Below, piece after piece: positions 49,513 through 57,720 of a stretch of DNA of 64,000 bases. Origin of the DNA: Methylohalomonas lacus (GTDB lineage: Bacteria; Pseudomonadota; Gammaproteobacteria; Methylohalomonadales; Methylohalomonadaceae); NCBI RefSeq assembly GCF_024808875.1, contig NZ_JANUCT010000001.1:124001-188000 (forward strand), written 5' to 3'. The notes beneath the pieces are model-generated. The model had not been told where the DNA came from and made no database searches. It saw nothing but the letters and a program-made list of their open reading frames with translations. The position numbers were made by a program, and so were the translations under genes. Each line of letters starts with the position of its first letter. The stretch's first letter is position 1.

Positions 49513-50796
49513 TTACTCTGCCAGCAGTGCCCGCAGGGGCAGGTCGATGTCAACGCGGGCGCCGCCGCTGGTGCTGTCGTCAATTTCGAGACGGCCGCCA
49601 AAGCGTTGCAGCGTGGTACGCGCCAGGAACAGTCCGAGCCCGAGGCCGTCACCAGCGGCTTTGCTGCTGTAGGGCTCGGCGCCAAGGCGCGCGCGCGCGG
49701 CCGCCGGCAGACCGCTGCCGTCGTCGCTGATGCGCACCAGCAAACGTTCGCCGGACCAGCAGGCGACCAGCCGAATGTGTCCGGCATCGGCATCGGCAGC
49801 GTTGTTCAGCACGTTCAGCAAGGCCTGGGTGAGGGTGCGATCGGCGAGCAGCCGTGGCGCCGGCCGCCGCCCCAGCCAGCGGCTGTGCAACTCGATGCCG
49901 GGCCGCAAGGCACGCCATTCGTCGACGACACCGGCCAGGTAGTCGTCCACTGGCTGTGCCTGGCCGGTGTCGGCCTGCAGCTGGCCGGCGTCGCTGGCCA
50001 GCCGCGCGAGGACCTGTTTGCAGCGGTCGATCTGCTCGCGCAGGCAGTGCAGATTGTCGCGCGTCTCCGGATCGTGATTGCGCACCGGATCGGTTTCCAT
50101 GTCGGCGACCACCACCGCCATCGTTGACAATGGCGTGCCGAGTTCGTGCGCAGTGCCGGTCGCCAGGGTGCCCAGGGCGATCAACTGGTCGGCGCGCAGC
50201 GCGTTTTCCCGGGCGATGGCCAGCTGGCGGTCGCGCTCGCGCAGGGCGTGGCCGATGCGGCCAACGAAGTACACCAGCAGGGCGGCGCTGATGATGAAGC
50301 CGTACCACATGCCCCACAGGTGCAGGGCAAAATTCTCGCCGTGGCCGTGATGGGGCGCCAGCACCGGCCGGTGAAAAAACATCAATAGCGTGTAGGCCAG
50401 CACCGCCAGCCCGGCCAGCGGCCAGGCATGGCGGGGGCGCAGGCTGGCGGCGGCGAAGGTGATCGGCAGCAGGAACAGGGCGATGAACGGGTTGGCTGGA
50501 CCGCCGCTGTAATAAACCAGTGCCGACAGGGCGACAATGTCGACCAGCAGCTGGCGGAAAATGGCGGCATCACTGCTGGCATTGGTCTCGCGCGCGTGCT
50601 GCCAGGCCAGTCCGGTATAGCCGAGCAGGCCGGCCAGGATCAGGACCAACGGCAGCCACGGCAGGTTGATGCCGAACAGCCCGGCCATGAGCAGCAGGGC
50701 AACGAGCTGCGCGGCCACGGCGAGCAGCCGCAGTAGCAGCAGGTACTGCAGCCGGCGTTGCAGAAATGCGGGGCTTTGCACTTGCGAGGCTGTCAT
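49513..50796 (-). CDS. regB: RegB/PrrB-family redox sensor kinase
   Basis: Encodes 427 residues: six N-terminal membrane segments, the quinone-related heptad GGPANPF (98-104) between segments three and four, H-box with H217 (TAHELGTPLSTM), and a redox-active cysteine candidate C259 (REQIDRCKQVLARL), matching the RegB cysteine region; then an ATPase domain. In the family it senses the ubiquinone pool and oxygen state and phosphorylates RegA. Divergent from the cinA-like gene. Confidence 0.93.
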   Translation of the reverse strand: MTASQVQSPAFLQRRLQYLLLLRLLAVAAQLVALLLMAGLFGINLPWLPLVLILAGLLGYTGLAWQHARETNASSDAAIFRQLLVDIVALSALVYYSGGPANPFIALFLLPITFAAASLRPRHAWPLAGLAVLAYTLLMFFHRPVLAPHHGHGENFALHLWGMWYGFIISAALLVYFVGRIGHALRERDRQLAIARENALRADQLIALGTLATGTAHELGTPLSTMAVVVADMETDPVRNHDPETRDNLHCLREQIDRCKQVLARLASDAGQLQADTGQAQPVDDYLAGVVDEWRALRPGIELHSRWLGRRPAPRLLADRTLTQALLNVLNNAADADAGHIRLVACWSGERLLVRISDDGSGLPAAARARLGAEPYSSKAAGDGLGLGLFLARTTLQRFGGRLEIDDSTSGGARVDIDLPLRALLAE

Positions 50797-50891
50797 TCAG
50801 GGCATTGGCGGGTGTCGGGTTACGGCTGCGGACGCCATTATAGCGGGCCGGTTCGGCGCCGCGAGAGATACTGGCGACATATTTAGTAAAT

Positions 50892-50910
50892 GATAATAAA
50901 AATCGTTTGC
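50892..50910. promoter_or_regulatory. Fur-box-like sequence
   Basis: GATAATAAAAATCGTTTGC agrees with the 19-base Fur consensus (GATAATGATAATCATTATC) at 14 positions, with the left half nearly perfect. It lies in the divergent regB/cinA-like promoter region. In the 315-base gap (50797-51111) no gene is convincing, so the regulated gene is either regB or the cinA-like gene. Confidence 0.45.
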
Positions 50911-51111
50911 ATTATGTTTTTTGCTGTCCTAGACTGTTTCACGCAGCTCAGCGATAACTTGGATGCACAGGGACGTGCGCTTTTTTAATTCGCTGGGTGT
51001 TGCACCTCAGCCGCGCAGTCATGGGATCATCGCGTTGCGTGTATTCCGTCGCCCGACAGTGGGCGAATGCATTATCATGCAGCAATCCCTGAAGAATCCT
51101 TGCGCCAGCCG

Positions 51112-51855
51112 ATGTCCGAACCCACCACGCCCGTCGCCTGCCTGCTACTAATAGGCAACGAACTACTGTCCGGTCGCACCCAGGATCAGAATCTGGCCTT
51201 TGCCGGCCAGCGGCTGGCCGCGCTCGGCATTCCGCTGGCCGAGGCGCGGGTGATCGCCGACGATACCGCGACCATTGTGCGCCACGTTAACGACTGTCGT
51301 CAGCAATTCGATTACGTCTTTACCACTGGCGGCATCGGTCCCACCCACGACGACATCACGGCTGCCGCTGTTGCGCGGGCCTTCGACCGTGAACTGGAAC
51401 GTAATCCTGCCGCCGAGCAGGTGCTGCTCGAGTTCTACGGCGACAAGGTGAACGCGGCGCGGCTGAAAATGGCGGAAATGCCCGTCGGCGCGGTACCGAT
51501 CGACAATCCGCTGAGTGGTGCGCCCGGTTTCCAGATCGAGAACGTGTTCGTGCTTGCCGGTATTCCCTCGGTTATGCAGGCGATGTTCGATGCGCTCGCC
51601 GAGCGGCTCGATCGCGGTGCGCCGATCCTGAGCCTGACGCTGACAACCAACTGCCGCGAGGGTGAACTGGCCGCCGGTCTGGGCGAGATCCAGCAGCAGT
51701 TTCCCGCGGTTAGCATCGGCAGTTACCCCTTTTTCGAGACCGACCGTTACGGCGTGAATCTGGTCTTGCGGGGTACCCGGCAAGACGATCTGGAGACTGT
51801 CGCCGCCGCGACCGAAGCGCTGATAGCCTCGCTGGCGGGTGACTGTCAGCGTTAA
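51112..51855 (+). CDS. Short CinA-like MoCF-domain protein
   Basis: Encodes 247 residues from MSEPTTPVACLLLIGNELLS. It has the CinA/MoCF-domain motif TTGGIGPTHDDIT and LSGAPGFQ of the molybdopterin-binding fold. Full CinA proteins are about 410 residues with a C-terminal amidohydrolase domain; this one ends after the first domain, a known single-domain form. It is the last core-genome gene before the island. Function (NMN or pyridine nucleotide repair) is an inference for this short form. Confidence 0.82.
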   Translation: MSEPTTPVACLLLIGNELLSGRTQDQNLAFAGQRLAALGIPLAEARVIADDTATIVRHVNDCRQQFDYVFTTGGIGPTHDDITAAAVARAFDRELERNPAAEQVLLEFYGDKVNAARLKMAEMPVGAVPIDNPLSGAPGFQIENVFVLAGIPSVMQAMFDALAERLDRGAPILSLTLTTNCREGELAAGLGEIQQQFPAVSIGSYPFFETDRYGVNLVLRGTRQDDLETVAAATEALIASLAGDCQR

Positions 51856-52301
51856 CGCGATTGAACGAGCGGGCGCGATGGCGCGCGCCAGTCTTTACAA
51901 CCCGATCGCCACGGACGTCGTGTTTAAGCGGGCGGCAGGTGCAGGTCTCGAATTGTTCGGGAAAGCAAGTGGTGCGGGAGCGACATCCAAACTAATACTC
52001 TAACTATATGTTATTTTGGAAGAAATATGGACTAACTTGATACTTCTACCCCCATATATACCCCTATAACGCCTATTTTTCTGGGGTGAGTAGCTCTCAG
52101 GCTACTACCCAAGTATACCTACGTATTACACGACGGTCTAAATGTGGAGAGCTGCCTTCCCCCTCCATCCGTCCTCACCTCAATGTGCCACGCTACCTCT
52201 AGCAGTCTCTAAAAGCGCTCTAAGGCTTTTTTCCGGCTATTACGCCTGGATATGGTGCCCTGTGTGGCAGAAGATATTCCTTAAATATTTCTATTATGAA
52301 C
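51856..52301. other. Island left edge: composition changes, no gene
   Basis: The DNA turns from GC-rich to AT-rich near 51985, and no open frame here is convincing. A 10-base-pair imperfect hairpin (GGGTGAGTAGC / GCTACTACCC) spans 52085-52110 and a short AAAAGC/GCTTTT hairpin followed by T-run lies at 52215-52231. No direct repeats, integrase or tRNA gene mark the boundary. Confidence 0.5.
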
Positions 52302-52330
52302 TTGCATATCATATTTGACCCGTCTATTAT
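52302..52330 (+). promoter_or_regulatory. Sigma-70 promoter of the left island gene
   Basis: -35 TTGCAT (52302-52307), 17-base spacer, -10 TATTAT (52325-52330). It is 49 bases upstream of the 52379 start, which has AAGGA at 52367-52371 as ribosome site. By-eye assignment; no other match as good in this AT-rich region. Confidence 0.6.
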
Positions 52331-52378
52331 TATGTCCAGTATTAACGTTTTATTCACATCAGACACAAGGAACCAATC

Positions 52379-53278
52379 ATGGTCGAATATAGCAAATCAG
52401 AAGTACCCGAGTTCTTTACTAAGGAAACCCTGCGCCAGGACATACAAGAAGCCCTTGCCTTGCTAGAGTCACACCTGATTCACATGACTTTTGGCAGGAA
52501 ATGGACTGACGAACCGATAGCGCGCAATAGGCAATGGTATGTCGACAGTCTCCCCGTCACATACTTAGCCTCGGCCTTCATGGCGCTGTACGACTATGCT
52601 TTTGCAGCCGAGTGGGATTGGAGTAAGAACGGTCATATTTTCGATGCGCAGCAGGATGCCGAGACATTTATGTATCATGCGAAGTTCCTGGAAGATTTAG
52701 ATTCTGAGTCTTACAAACGAATTAGGCATGTCAGTCAAGTCGCGCGAGCGCGGGCCCGGTTCGACAGCATTAGCAATCCTGCTATCTCGATTGAAGAACC
52801 TATCACCCCCGAAGATGTAGCGCTGCTAGCTCATATGTCCATAGCCAGTGTCCGAAATGCCATCAGCCGGAGTGAGCTGAAAACATACCTTGAGGATGAC
52901 GGCCGGCAATGCGTAGCCGATGCAAGCCTGCTCGAGTGGTTACCGAGCCGTAAAGGCTTCAGGTCTACTATGTTCATGGGGGACTACGCAGATTACAGGG
53001 GCTTCAAGCCCGTCTCTCAACAGAACCGTAATACCGTCACAGTGCCCATAGACCGAGAGGGTAGGCCGTTTAGACCTTCTTTGAAACGGAAAAAGGGTTA
53101 TCAGATTGGACCGAAAGGACGTGAGTGCTACATATCCGATTTCGAGGAAGCCCTGGATACACTTAAACGGGCGGAGTCGCCCTACTGGCGCCGGCCGAAC
53201 AGCAACGGTATTTACGGTATCGTTAAAGGTGTTGGCTGGAAGGAATACAGCATCGACGAACTCTACAGTTTAGATTAA
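52379..53278 (+). CDS. Island protein with possible DNA-binding domain, unknown
   Basis: Encodes 299 residues; not recognised. The middle segment (~138-200, EEPITPEDVALLAHMSIASV...ADASLLEWLPSRKGF as separate parts) resembles an excisionase/MerR-like helix-turn-helix with LLAHMSIASVRNAISRSELK as recognition part. The N-terminal half is helical and aromatic-rich (WTDEPIARNRQWYVDS). No membrane segment or signal. Possibly a regulator of the island; it has its own promoter and ribosome site, and is followed by a small frameshifted gene. Confidence 0.65.
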   Translation: MVEYSKSEVPEFFTKETLRQDIQEALALLESHLIHMTFGRKWTDEPIARNRQWYVDSLPVTYLASAFMALYDYAFAAEWDWSKNGHIFDAQQDAETFMYHAKFLEDLDSESYKRIRHVSQVARARARFDSISNPAISIEEPITPEDVALLAHMSIASVRNAISRSELKTYLEDDGRQCVADASLLEWLPSRKGFRSTMFMGDYADYRGFKPVSQQNRNTVTVPIDREGRPFRPSLKRKKGYQIGPKGRECYISDFEEALDTLKRAESPYWRRPNSNGIYGIVKGVGWKEYSIDELYSLD

Positions 53279-53293
53279 GAGAGGCGCTCAAAC

Positions 53294-53577
53294 ATGGACT
53301 CACTGCACAAAACAACGCACGCACAGACGCGCGTAAGCAGCGATGCATTCCCGATGCGGTCCTGGATTATCTGGACAAGTTTGGGGCATCTATTAATGCA
53401 GGTGATGGTACTGAAAAGCGATTCTTCGATAAGAAGACAAAGCGCAGGGTGCGTCAACATCTGGGCAGCCATCTTTTTCAAGCCTTCAGTCAATATTTCA
53501 ACGCCTATATGGTGATAGGACGTGAGGGAATAGTAGTAACAGAAGGATACCTCAGTCAGCGAATTCGGCGGAATTGA
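53294..53577 (+). pseudogene. Small island gene broken by one frameshift
   Basis: The ATG at 53294 has AGAGAGG at 53279-53285, but its own frame (73 residues) reads as non-coding. Shifting by one base at the AAAA tract 53309-53312 gives a natural chain that starts NNARTDARKQRCIPDAVLDY and continues LDKFGASINAGDG, KRFFDKKTKRRVRQHLGSHL, NAYMVIGREGIVVTEGYLSQ, RIRRN, ending at 53577. No ATG, GTG or TTG lies in the coding frame upstream. The pattern resembles a small uncharacterised family of about 95 residues recalled from mobile regions. Either a real mutation or a base-calling error at the homopolymer. Confidence 0.6.
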
Positions 53578-53601
53578 GTCTTAGTCTGTAGCCGCAATTT
53601 A

Positions 53602-53720
53602 TTAAGCATATATGATAGCCCGGTCGACCATCAGGGTGCGCCGTTGTGGATGCCGGCATCGATCATCGAATCGCCCTTCACGCGTAAGAAGAAGGTGGCT
53701 TCCTTGTATCGGATGAGCTA
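53602..53720 (-). pseudogene. Relic of a umuD/LexA-type S24 peptidase
   Basis: On the minus strand one frame reads LIRYKEATFFLRVKGDSMID and then AGIHNGAP before a stop; shifting by one base continues LMVDRAIIYA and a stop at 53602. This is the UmuD-type segment that holds the catalytic serine (GDSMIDAGI...LMVDRAI). Both ends of the gene are missing and there is a frameshift, so only a fragment remains. It lies next to other decayed DNA. Confidence 0.7.
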
Positions 53721-54668
53721 CTTTTCATGCCAATGGCTTTCTAGACGTAATGCTCAATTGGTGATGCGAAGCCGGTCGGGTCGGTCCTCCGTATTCGATA
53801 CGGCCGTCGCCAAACATAAGTCGCCAGATGAGGGGGCGCCCTGTGAACTCATTGGGACACCTCCATTCTTTGATTGCAGTACAGTAATTAAAAAAAACCG
53901 AGATCGATAATCTTGGCTACGAGTAGGCTTAGGGCTGGTCGGCGATAGGCAGAAGCGGATCCGGGCTCTAGTTATGGGATTGTGTTCACGCGTGGGTATA
54001 GGATGAGTCACGAAGTCGGCCTAGGACGAGGCCACGATGTCTGCCAGATCGGAATAGGGTGTGTCCGGCTCAAGCTAGGTCCATCAGGCGTGCCTTTGTA
54101 GCAACAGGGGTGTGAGGGGGCAAATTTCTTTGACAGAATCGGAGGCCGGTCCGATGATGATGGTGAAGAACTCGGCGCGACGTTCTAGGGGGGCGGTACG
54201 AAATGGGTAAAGGATATTACGTAAGTCCCTACGGCCAAGAGATTACTGTACCTGTGTATTGTGCGGGACCTCTGGCATCATCAGGTCGTTGGCTGATTCA
54301 TAAGTCTCCGTCAGTATCAATAGCTGGTATTACAGGCCGTGCTGGTGGCATTATGGCAACATGGTACCCACCACGCCGATGGTATTGCACTCGGCTGGGG
54401 ATTGCCAGTATTAACAATAACGAGTACTAACGCTTTCTAGAAGGTCATAACCTTCTTCTCAGCAAGAGTGAGTTCGGTAATAGCATTGTCAATGCGGTTT
54501 GGGAAGAGTTCTTGGCATGTGTAAACGTGAGCAGATGAGCTAGCGTCGATGCCAGAGTCCACCCGAAGTCGTCGCAGCTGTTTTTAGTTGCATCGCGTGC
54601 ATCTATGATCCCAGGAAACACCGGCAGTGGGGAATGTATCAAGACAACGAATCGCATTTGATTCAACT
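53721..54668. other. Island stretch without convincing genes
   Basis: Roughly 950 bases. Only short open frames occur. On the minus strand, 53754-53852 could encode 32 residues after GGAGGT, and on plus 54203-54430 could encode 75 residues, but neither looks like coding sequence. Adjacent to the umuD relic and a frameshifted gene, this looks like decayed island DNA or the 5' control region of the downstream operon. Confidence 0.5.
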
Positions 54669-54709
54669 GTCTATAGAAGAAGGGTAAAACCCATGTTTTT
54701 TATATAGAC
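54669..54709. promoter_or_regulatory. Nested palindrome before the methyltransferase gene
   Basis: Outer arms GTCTATA (54669-54675) and TATAGAC (54703-54709) enclose a small inner hairpin GGGT-AAA-ACCC (54682-54692) followed by a T-run. The element ends 48 bases before the methyltransferase ATG. It may be an operator or a terminator-like attenuator. No matching copy was seen elsewhere in the window. Confidence 0.55.
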
Positions 54710-54757
54710 AAGCAGTCAATGTTCCAATTATTTATTTAACAATAAAGAAATAGTGAT

Positions 54758-56008
54758 ATGAGTATTAATTTTGTAGATCTTTTTGCCGGTTGTGGTGGTT
54801 TTTCACTAGGTTTTATGTTGGCAGGATACAGAGGTATCTTAGCGATTGAGTCAGATCAGATGGCATTTTCTACACTCAAGAATAATCTAATAGATAGTGA
54901 TAGGTTCGGAAAATTTTGCTGGCCAAATGATTTAGTTAAATGCAAAAATCACACATTAAATGATTATTTTATTAAAAAATATATCAAATCGATTGATAAA
55001 TTAAGGCCGACCATAGATGTGGTTGTAGGTGGTCCACCATGTCAGGGTTTTAGTACATATGGCAAAAGGGATGAAAGAGATCCGCGCAATCAACTGATAT
55101 ATAGATATATTGATTTTATTGACAAGATAAGACCAAAAGTAATTTTGGTAGAAAACACTAAAGGAATTGCAAGTAGTTTTAAAGCTAATGGTAATGGCAG
55201 GGACGATAGTACCTATGCAAAAAAGATGATCAAAAGACTCGAGGCTATAGGTTACGATTGCAGAACAAAAATAATTGATGCTTCTGAATATGGTGTTCCG
55301 CAAAAAAGGATCAGGTTTTTTATTTTAGGGATTAACAAAAAAATAATAAAAAAGGAACAAGTACATCCCTTTGATGACGAAGAAATGTTAGATGATATAA
55401 GAAGGAATTTTCTGGTGGCTAAGGGTATAGGGAATAAACAATATATAACTGCATATGAAGCTATATCCGACTTAAAAGAAAACAGAAGATGCAAACTTAT
55501 ACCTTGCCCAGATAGGGCAAGGTATTATCAGGTTGATTATAAAGGGCCTAGTAAAAACAAACCCTATCAGGTATTGATGCATGGTGATATGGAAGGCAAA
55601 TCGCCGAATAGCATGGCTTTAACTAATCACTCGGATGAAACAGTTAAAAGATTTTCTGAACTCCAAGAAAAATACAATGGCTATGGAACTATGGGTATCC
55701 CCAGTAAAGATTTAATTAAGCTGGGTCTCAAGAAGCATAGGATTAGTGTACAGGCGAAAAATCGACCATCGCCTACTATTACGACATTGCCAGATGATAT
55801 TTTGCATTACGAAAGTCCAAGAGTATTAACTGTTAGGGAGTCGGCTAGATTGCAATCATTTCCTGACAAGTTTGAATTTCATGGAAAATATACAACTGGA
55901 GGGCATCTTAGAATTAAGCAGTGCCCTAGGTACACACAGGTAGGTAATGCAATTCCACCATTACTGGCCGAGTATTTGGCTTTGGTTATAAAGAAGTATA
56001 TTAATTAA
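54758..56008 (+). CDS. C5 cytosine DNA methyltransferase (DrmMII-like)
   Basis: Encodes 416 residues. Motifs in order: I DLFAGCGGFSLGF, IV GGPPCQGFSTYGKR with catalytic C95, VI ENTKG (the usual ENV is ENT), VIII QKRIRFFILG, then target-recognition region, IX RESARLQSFPD and X QVGNAIPP. Complete and apparently active. Much more AT-rich than the genes downstream. In class 2 DISARM this position is held by DrmMII, which modifies host sites as self markers. No cognate restriction endonuclease is adjacent, which fits a DISARM-like use. Confidence 0.93.
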   Translation: MSINFVDLFAGCGGFSLGFMLAGYRGILAIESDQMAFSTLKNNLIDSDRFGKFCWPNDLVKCKNHTLNDYFIKKYIKSIDKLRPTIDVVVGGPPCQGFSTYGKRDERDPRNQLIYRYIDFIDKIRPKVILVENTKGIASSFKANGNGRDDSTYAKKMIKRLEAIGYDCRTKIIDASEYGVPQKRIRFFILGINKKIIKKEQVHPFDDEEMLDDIRRNFLVAKGIGNKQYITAYEAISDLKENRRCKLIPCPDRARYYQVDYKGPSKNKPYQVLMHGDMEGKSPNSMALTNHSDETVKRFSELQEKYNGYGTMGIPSKDLIKLGLKKHRISVQAKNRPSPTITTLPDDILHYESPRVLTVRESARLQSFPDKFEFHGKYTTGGHLRIKQCPRYTQVGNAIPPLLAEYLALVIKKYIN

Positions 56009-56034
56009 TACTAAATACATAGCTAGGATGCTAT

Positions 56035-57720
56035 ATGAAACTTATCCCATCATTTATATACCCTCGGGAATCGATAAATGATCTTGTAAATGTTAATGAG
56101 GGAGAAAGACGTGTTTTTGAATTGCTAAAACACGTAAACCTATTAAAACACGATGTAGCCCTGCACTCGTTGAATCTTTCAAATTATGATAGATCACGCA
56201 AAAGATGGCACGAGATAGACTTTTTAATTATATGCGAATTAGGAATACTCGTTGTGGAAGTAAAAAGCGGAAGCATCGAGTGTTCGGGTGGCATTTGGAA
56301 ATACAGCGGTAAGACTACCAGGAACAGTCCTGCTGTACAGGCAAAGGATAATTATTATGCACTAGTGGACCAGTACTTAAGGCCCGAATTTGGTGGTCTT
56401 GTAGACAATATGGTATCCGGTTGGGCTTGCATATTTTCTGATATAGCGCGTATATCAGGCAATCACGCAGCGGCGCTAGCCGAGCAAGGTGATGAAATTA
56501 CAGGGTACACAGACATAGTTGGATCGGCTAGCACTATGAAGCAGTTCTTAAGCCGGGTATATGATCATTGGCAAAGCAAGCGGCCACATTCAAGAAAGTT
56601 AACTGGCGAAGAAGTGAAGGCTATAGCCGATTATTTAAGGCCCGATTTCGATAAGGTTCCTTCGATCAGTAGCAGTTTGAGAGTGATTAAGGCGCAAATG
56701 CAAGGGTTAACCCAAACTCAGTACTCGCGTTTATCAATGCTTGAGGGGTTGCCTAGACTGATGGTTTTGGGAGGAGCTGGTACTGGCAAATCCTTCTTAG
56801 CAATGTACGTAGCGCGCAAGCACTCTGCCGATGGCAATAGTGTGGCATTTATAACTAGGAGTGAAAATTTCGCAAATTTTGTTAAAAACGAGCTCTTCCG
56901 TACAGGTGTTAATGTTATCTCGTACGCATGCGAGCTACGTAATGATGCCAAGAATATGTACGATGTGCTCGTTATAGACGAAGGTCAAGACCTGTGTGAC
57001 TGGGATGCCATAGAATACCTAGATAGCATATTGATGGGGGGCTTGGAAAACGGCAGGTGGATTTGGTTTGGAGATCCTAACAACCAGGTATCGCCATCAG
57101 TGGCCTTTGATAAAGATGCATATAACTACTATTTTGAGAATGCGGTACATGTGCCACCCGTGATGCAAGAAAATATAAGGAATGCCCACAGTATCGTAGA
57201 AAAACTTAATCACTGGTCGCATGCTGATGTAGGCGTAAGTGCTATAGAAGAACCAGTTCTGAAGCGCAACGTCGAAGTCGGTCGTGCCGCTGATATAAGT
57301 AACGAGATTCGTGAGGCAATCAAAAAGATTGACCAGTTGATAGCGGATGGTCTTGATCACGAAGACTTTGCAGTGCTTGTGGCTAGTGAAGACCAGTTAA
57401 AAGAGGTAAATGCCGAACTGAGTAATAGCAATATAAAGGCAATCGGCTTACCAGAAATTTTAGCTGATGGCACGAGCGCGCCGGGTAAGGTTGTTGTTAG
57501 CACAGTAGAAGAATTCAAGGGGCTTGAACGACCAGTGATCATATTGCTGGGCTTGTCGAAGTATGCTGACAACTCCGATCTCGGAGAGCTTAAATCTCTG
57601 TTATACAAGGGTATTTCAAGGGCTAACCACAGTGCATTTATAGCGGCGAGCAAGAGGCTTAGATCGGCGCTTCAGGTATTACTAGCCCAAGTAATGGCAG
57701 AAAAGGTAGGTGCTGAGTAA
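56035..57720 (+). CDS. NERD nuclease-domain / SF1 helicase fusion
   Basis: Encodes 561 residues. N-terminal NERD-like nuclease domain (~15-130): conserved acidic D62 (HEIDFLIICE) and E75-x-K77 (VVEVKSG) fit the PD-(D/E)xK-type fold. Then an SF1 (UvrD-like, DUF2075-like) ATPase: Walker A GGAGTGKS (246-253), Walker B IDEGQD (D315-D319), and C-terminal VSTVEEFKGLERPVIILLG, a helicase motif V/VI-like region ending in a TRAFAC-like arginine region. It overlaps drmA by one base (TAATG). Probably cuts or unwinds DNA; not found in standard DISARM gene lists as I know them. Confidence 0.85.
   Translation: MKLIPSFIYPRESINDLVNVNEGERRVFELLKHVNLLKHDVALHSLNLSNYDRSRKRWHEIDFLIICELGILVVEVKSGSIECSGGIWKYSGKTTRNSPAVQAKDNYYALVDQYLRPEFGGLVDNMVSGWACIFSDIARISGNHAAALAEQGDEITGYTDIVGSASTMKQFLSRVYDHWQSKRPHSRKLTGEEVKAIADYLRPDFDKVPSISSSLRVIKAQMQGLTQTQYSRLSMLEGLPRLMVLGGAGTGKSFLAMYVARKHSADGNSVAFITRSENFANFVKNELFRTGVNVISYACELRNDAKNMYDVLVIDEGQDLCDWDAIEYLDSILMGGLENGRWIWFGDPNNQVSPSVAFDKDAYNYYFENAVHVPPVMQENIRNAHSIVEKLNHWSHADVGVSAIEEPVLKRNVEVGRAADISNEIREAIKKIDQLIADGLDHEDFAVLVASEDQLKEVNAELSNSNIKAIGLPEILADGTSAPGKVVVSTVEEFKGLERPVIILLGLSKYADNSDLGELKSLLYKGISRANHSAFIAASKRLRSALQVLLAQVMAEKVGAE

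Noticed and set aside
53294-53577. Programmed frameshift joining the 52379 product and the small gene
   Set aside because: No canonical slippery heptamer and no downstream structure was found; a simple lost base or sequencing error at the AAAA tract explains it better.
53754-53852. 32-residue minus-strand frame after GGAGGT
   Set aside because: Good ribosome site but too short, no recognisable sequence and sits in decayed DNA beside the umuD relic.
54203-54430. 75-residue plus-strand open frame
   Set aside because: No ribosome site, odd composition and no family resemblance; it lies in decayed DNA.
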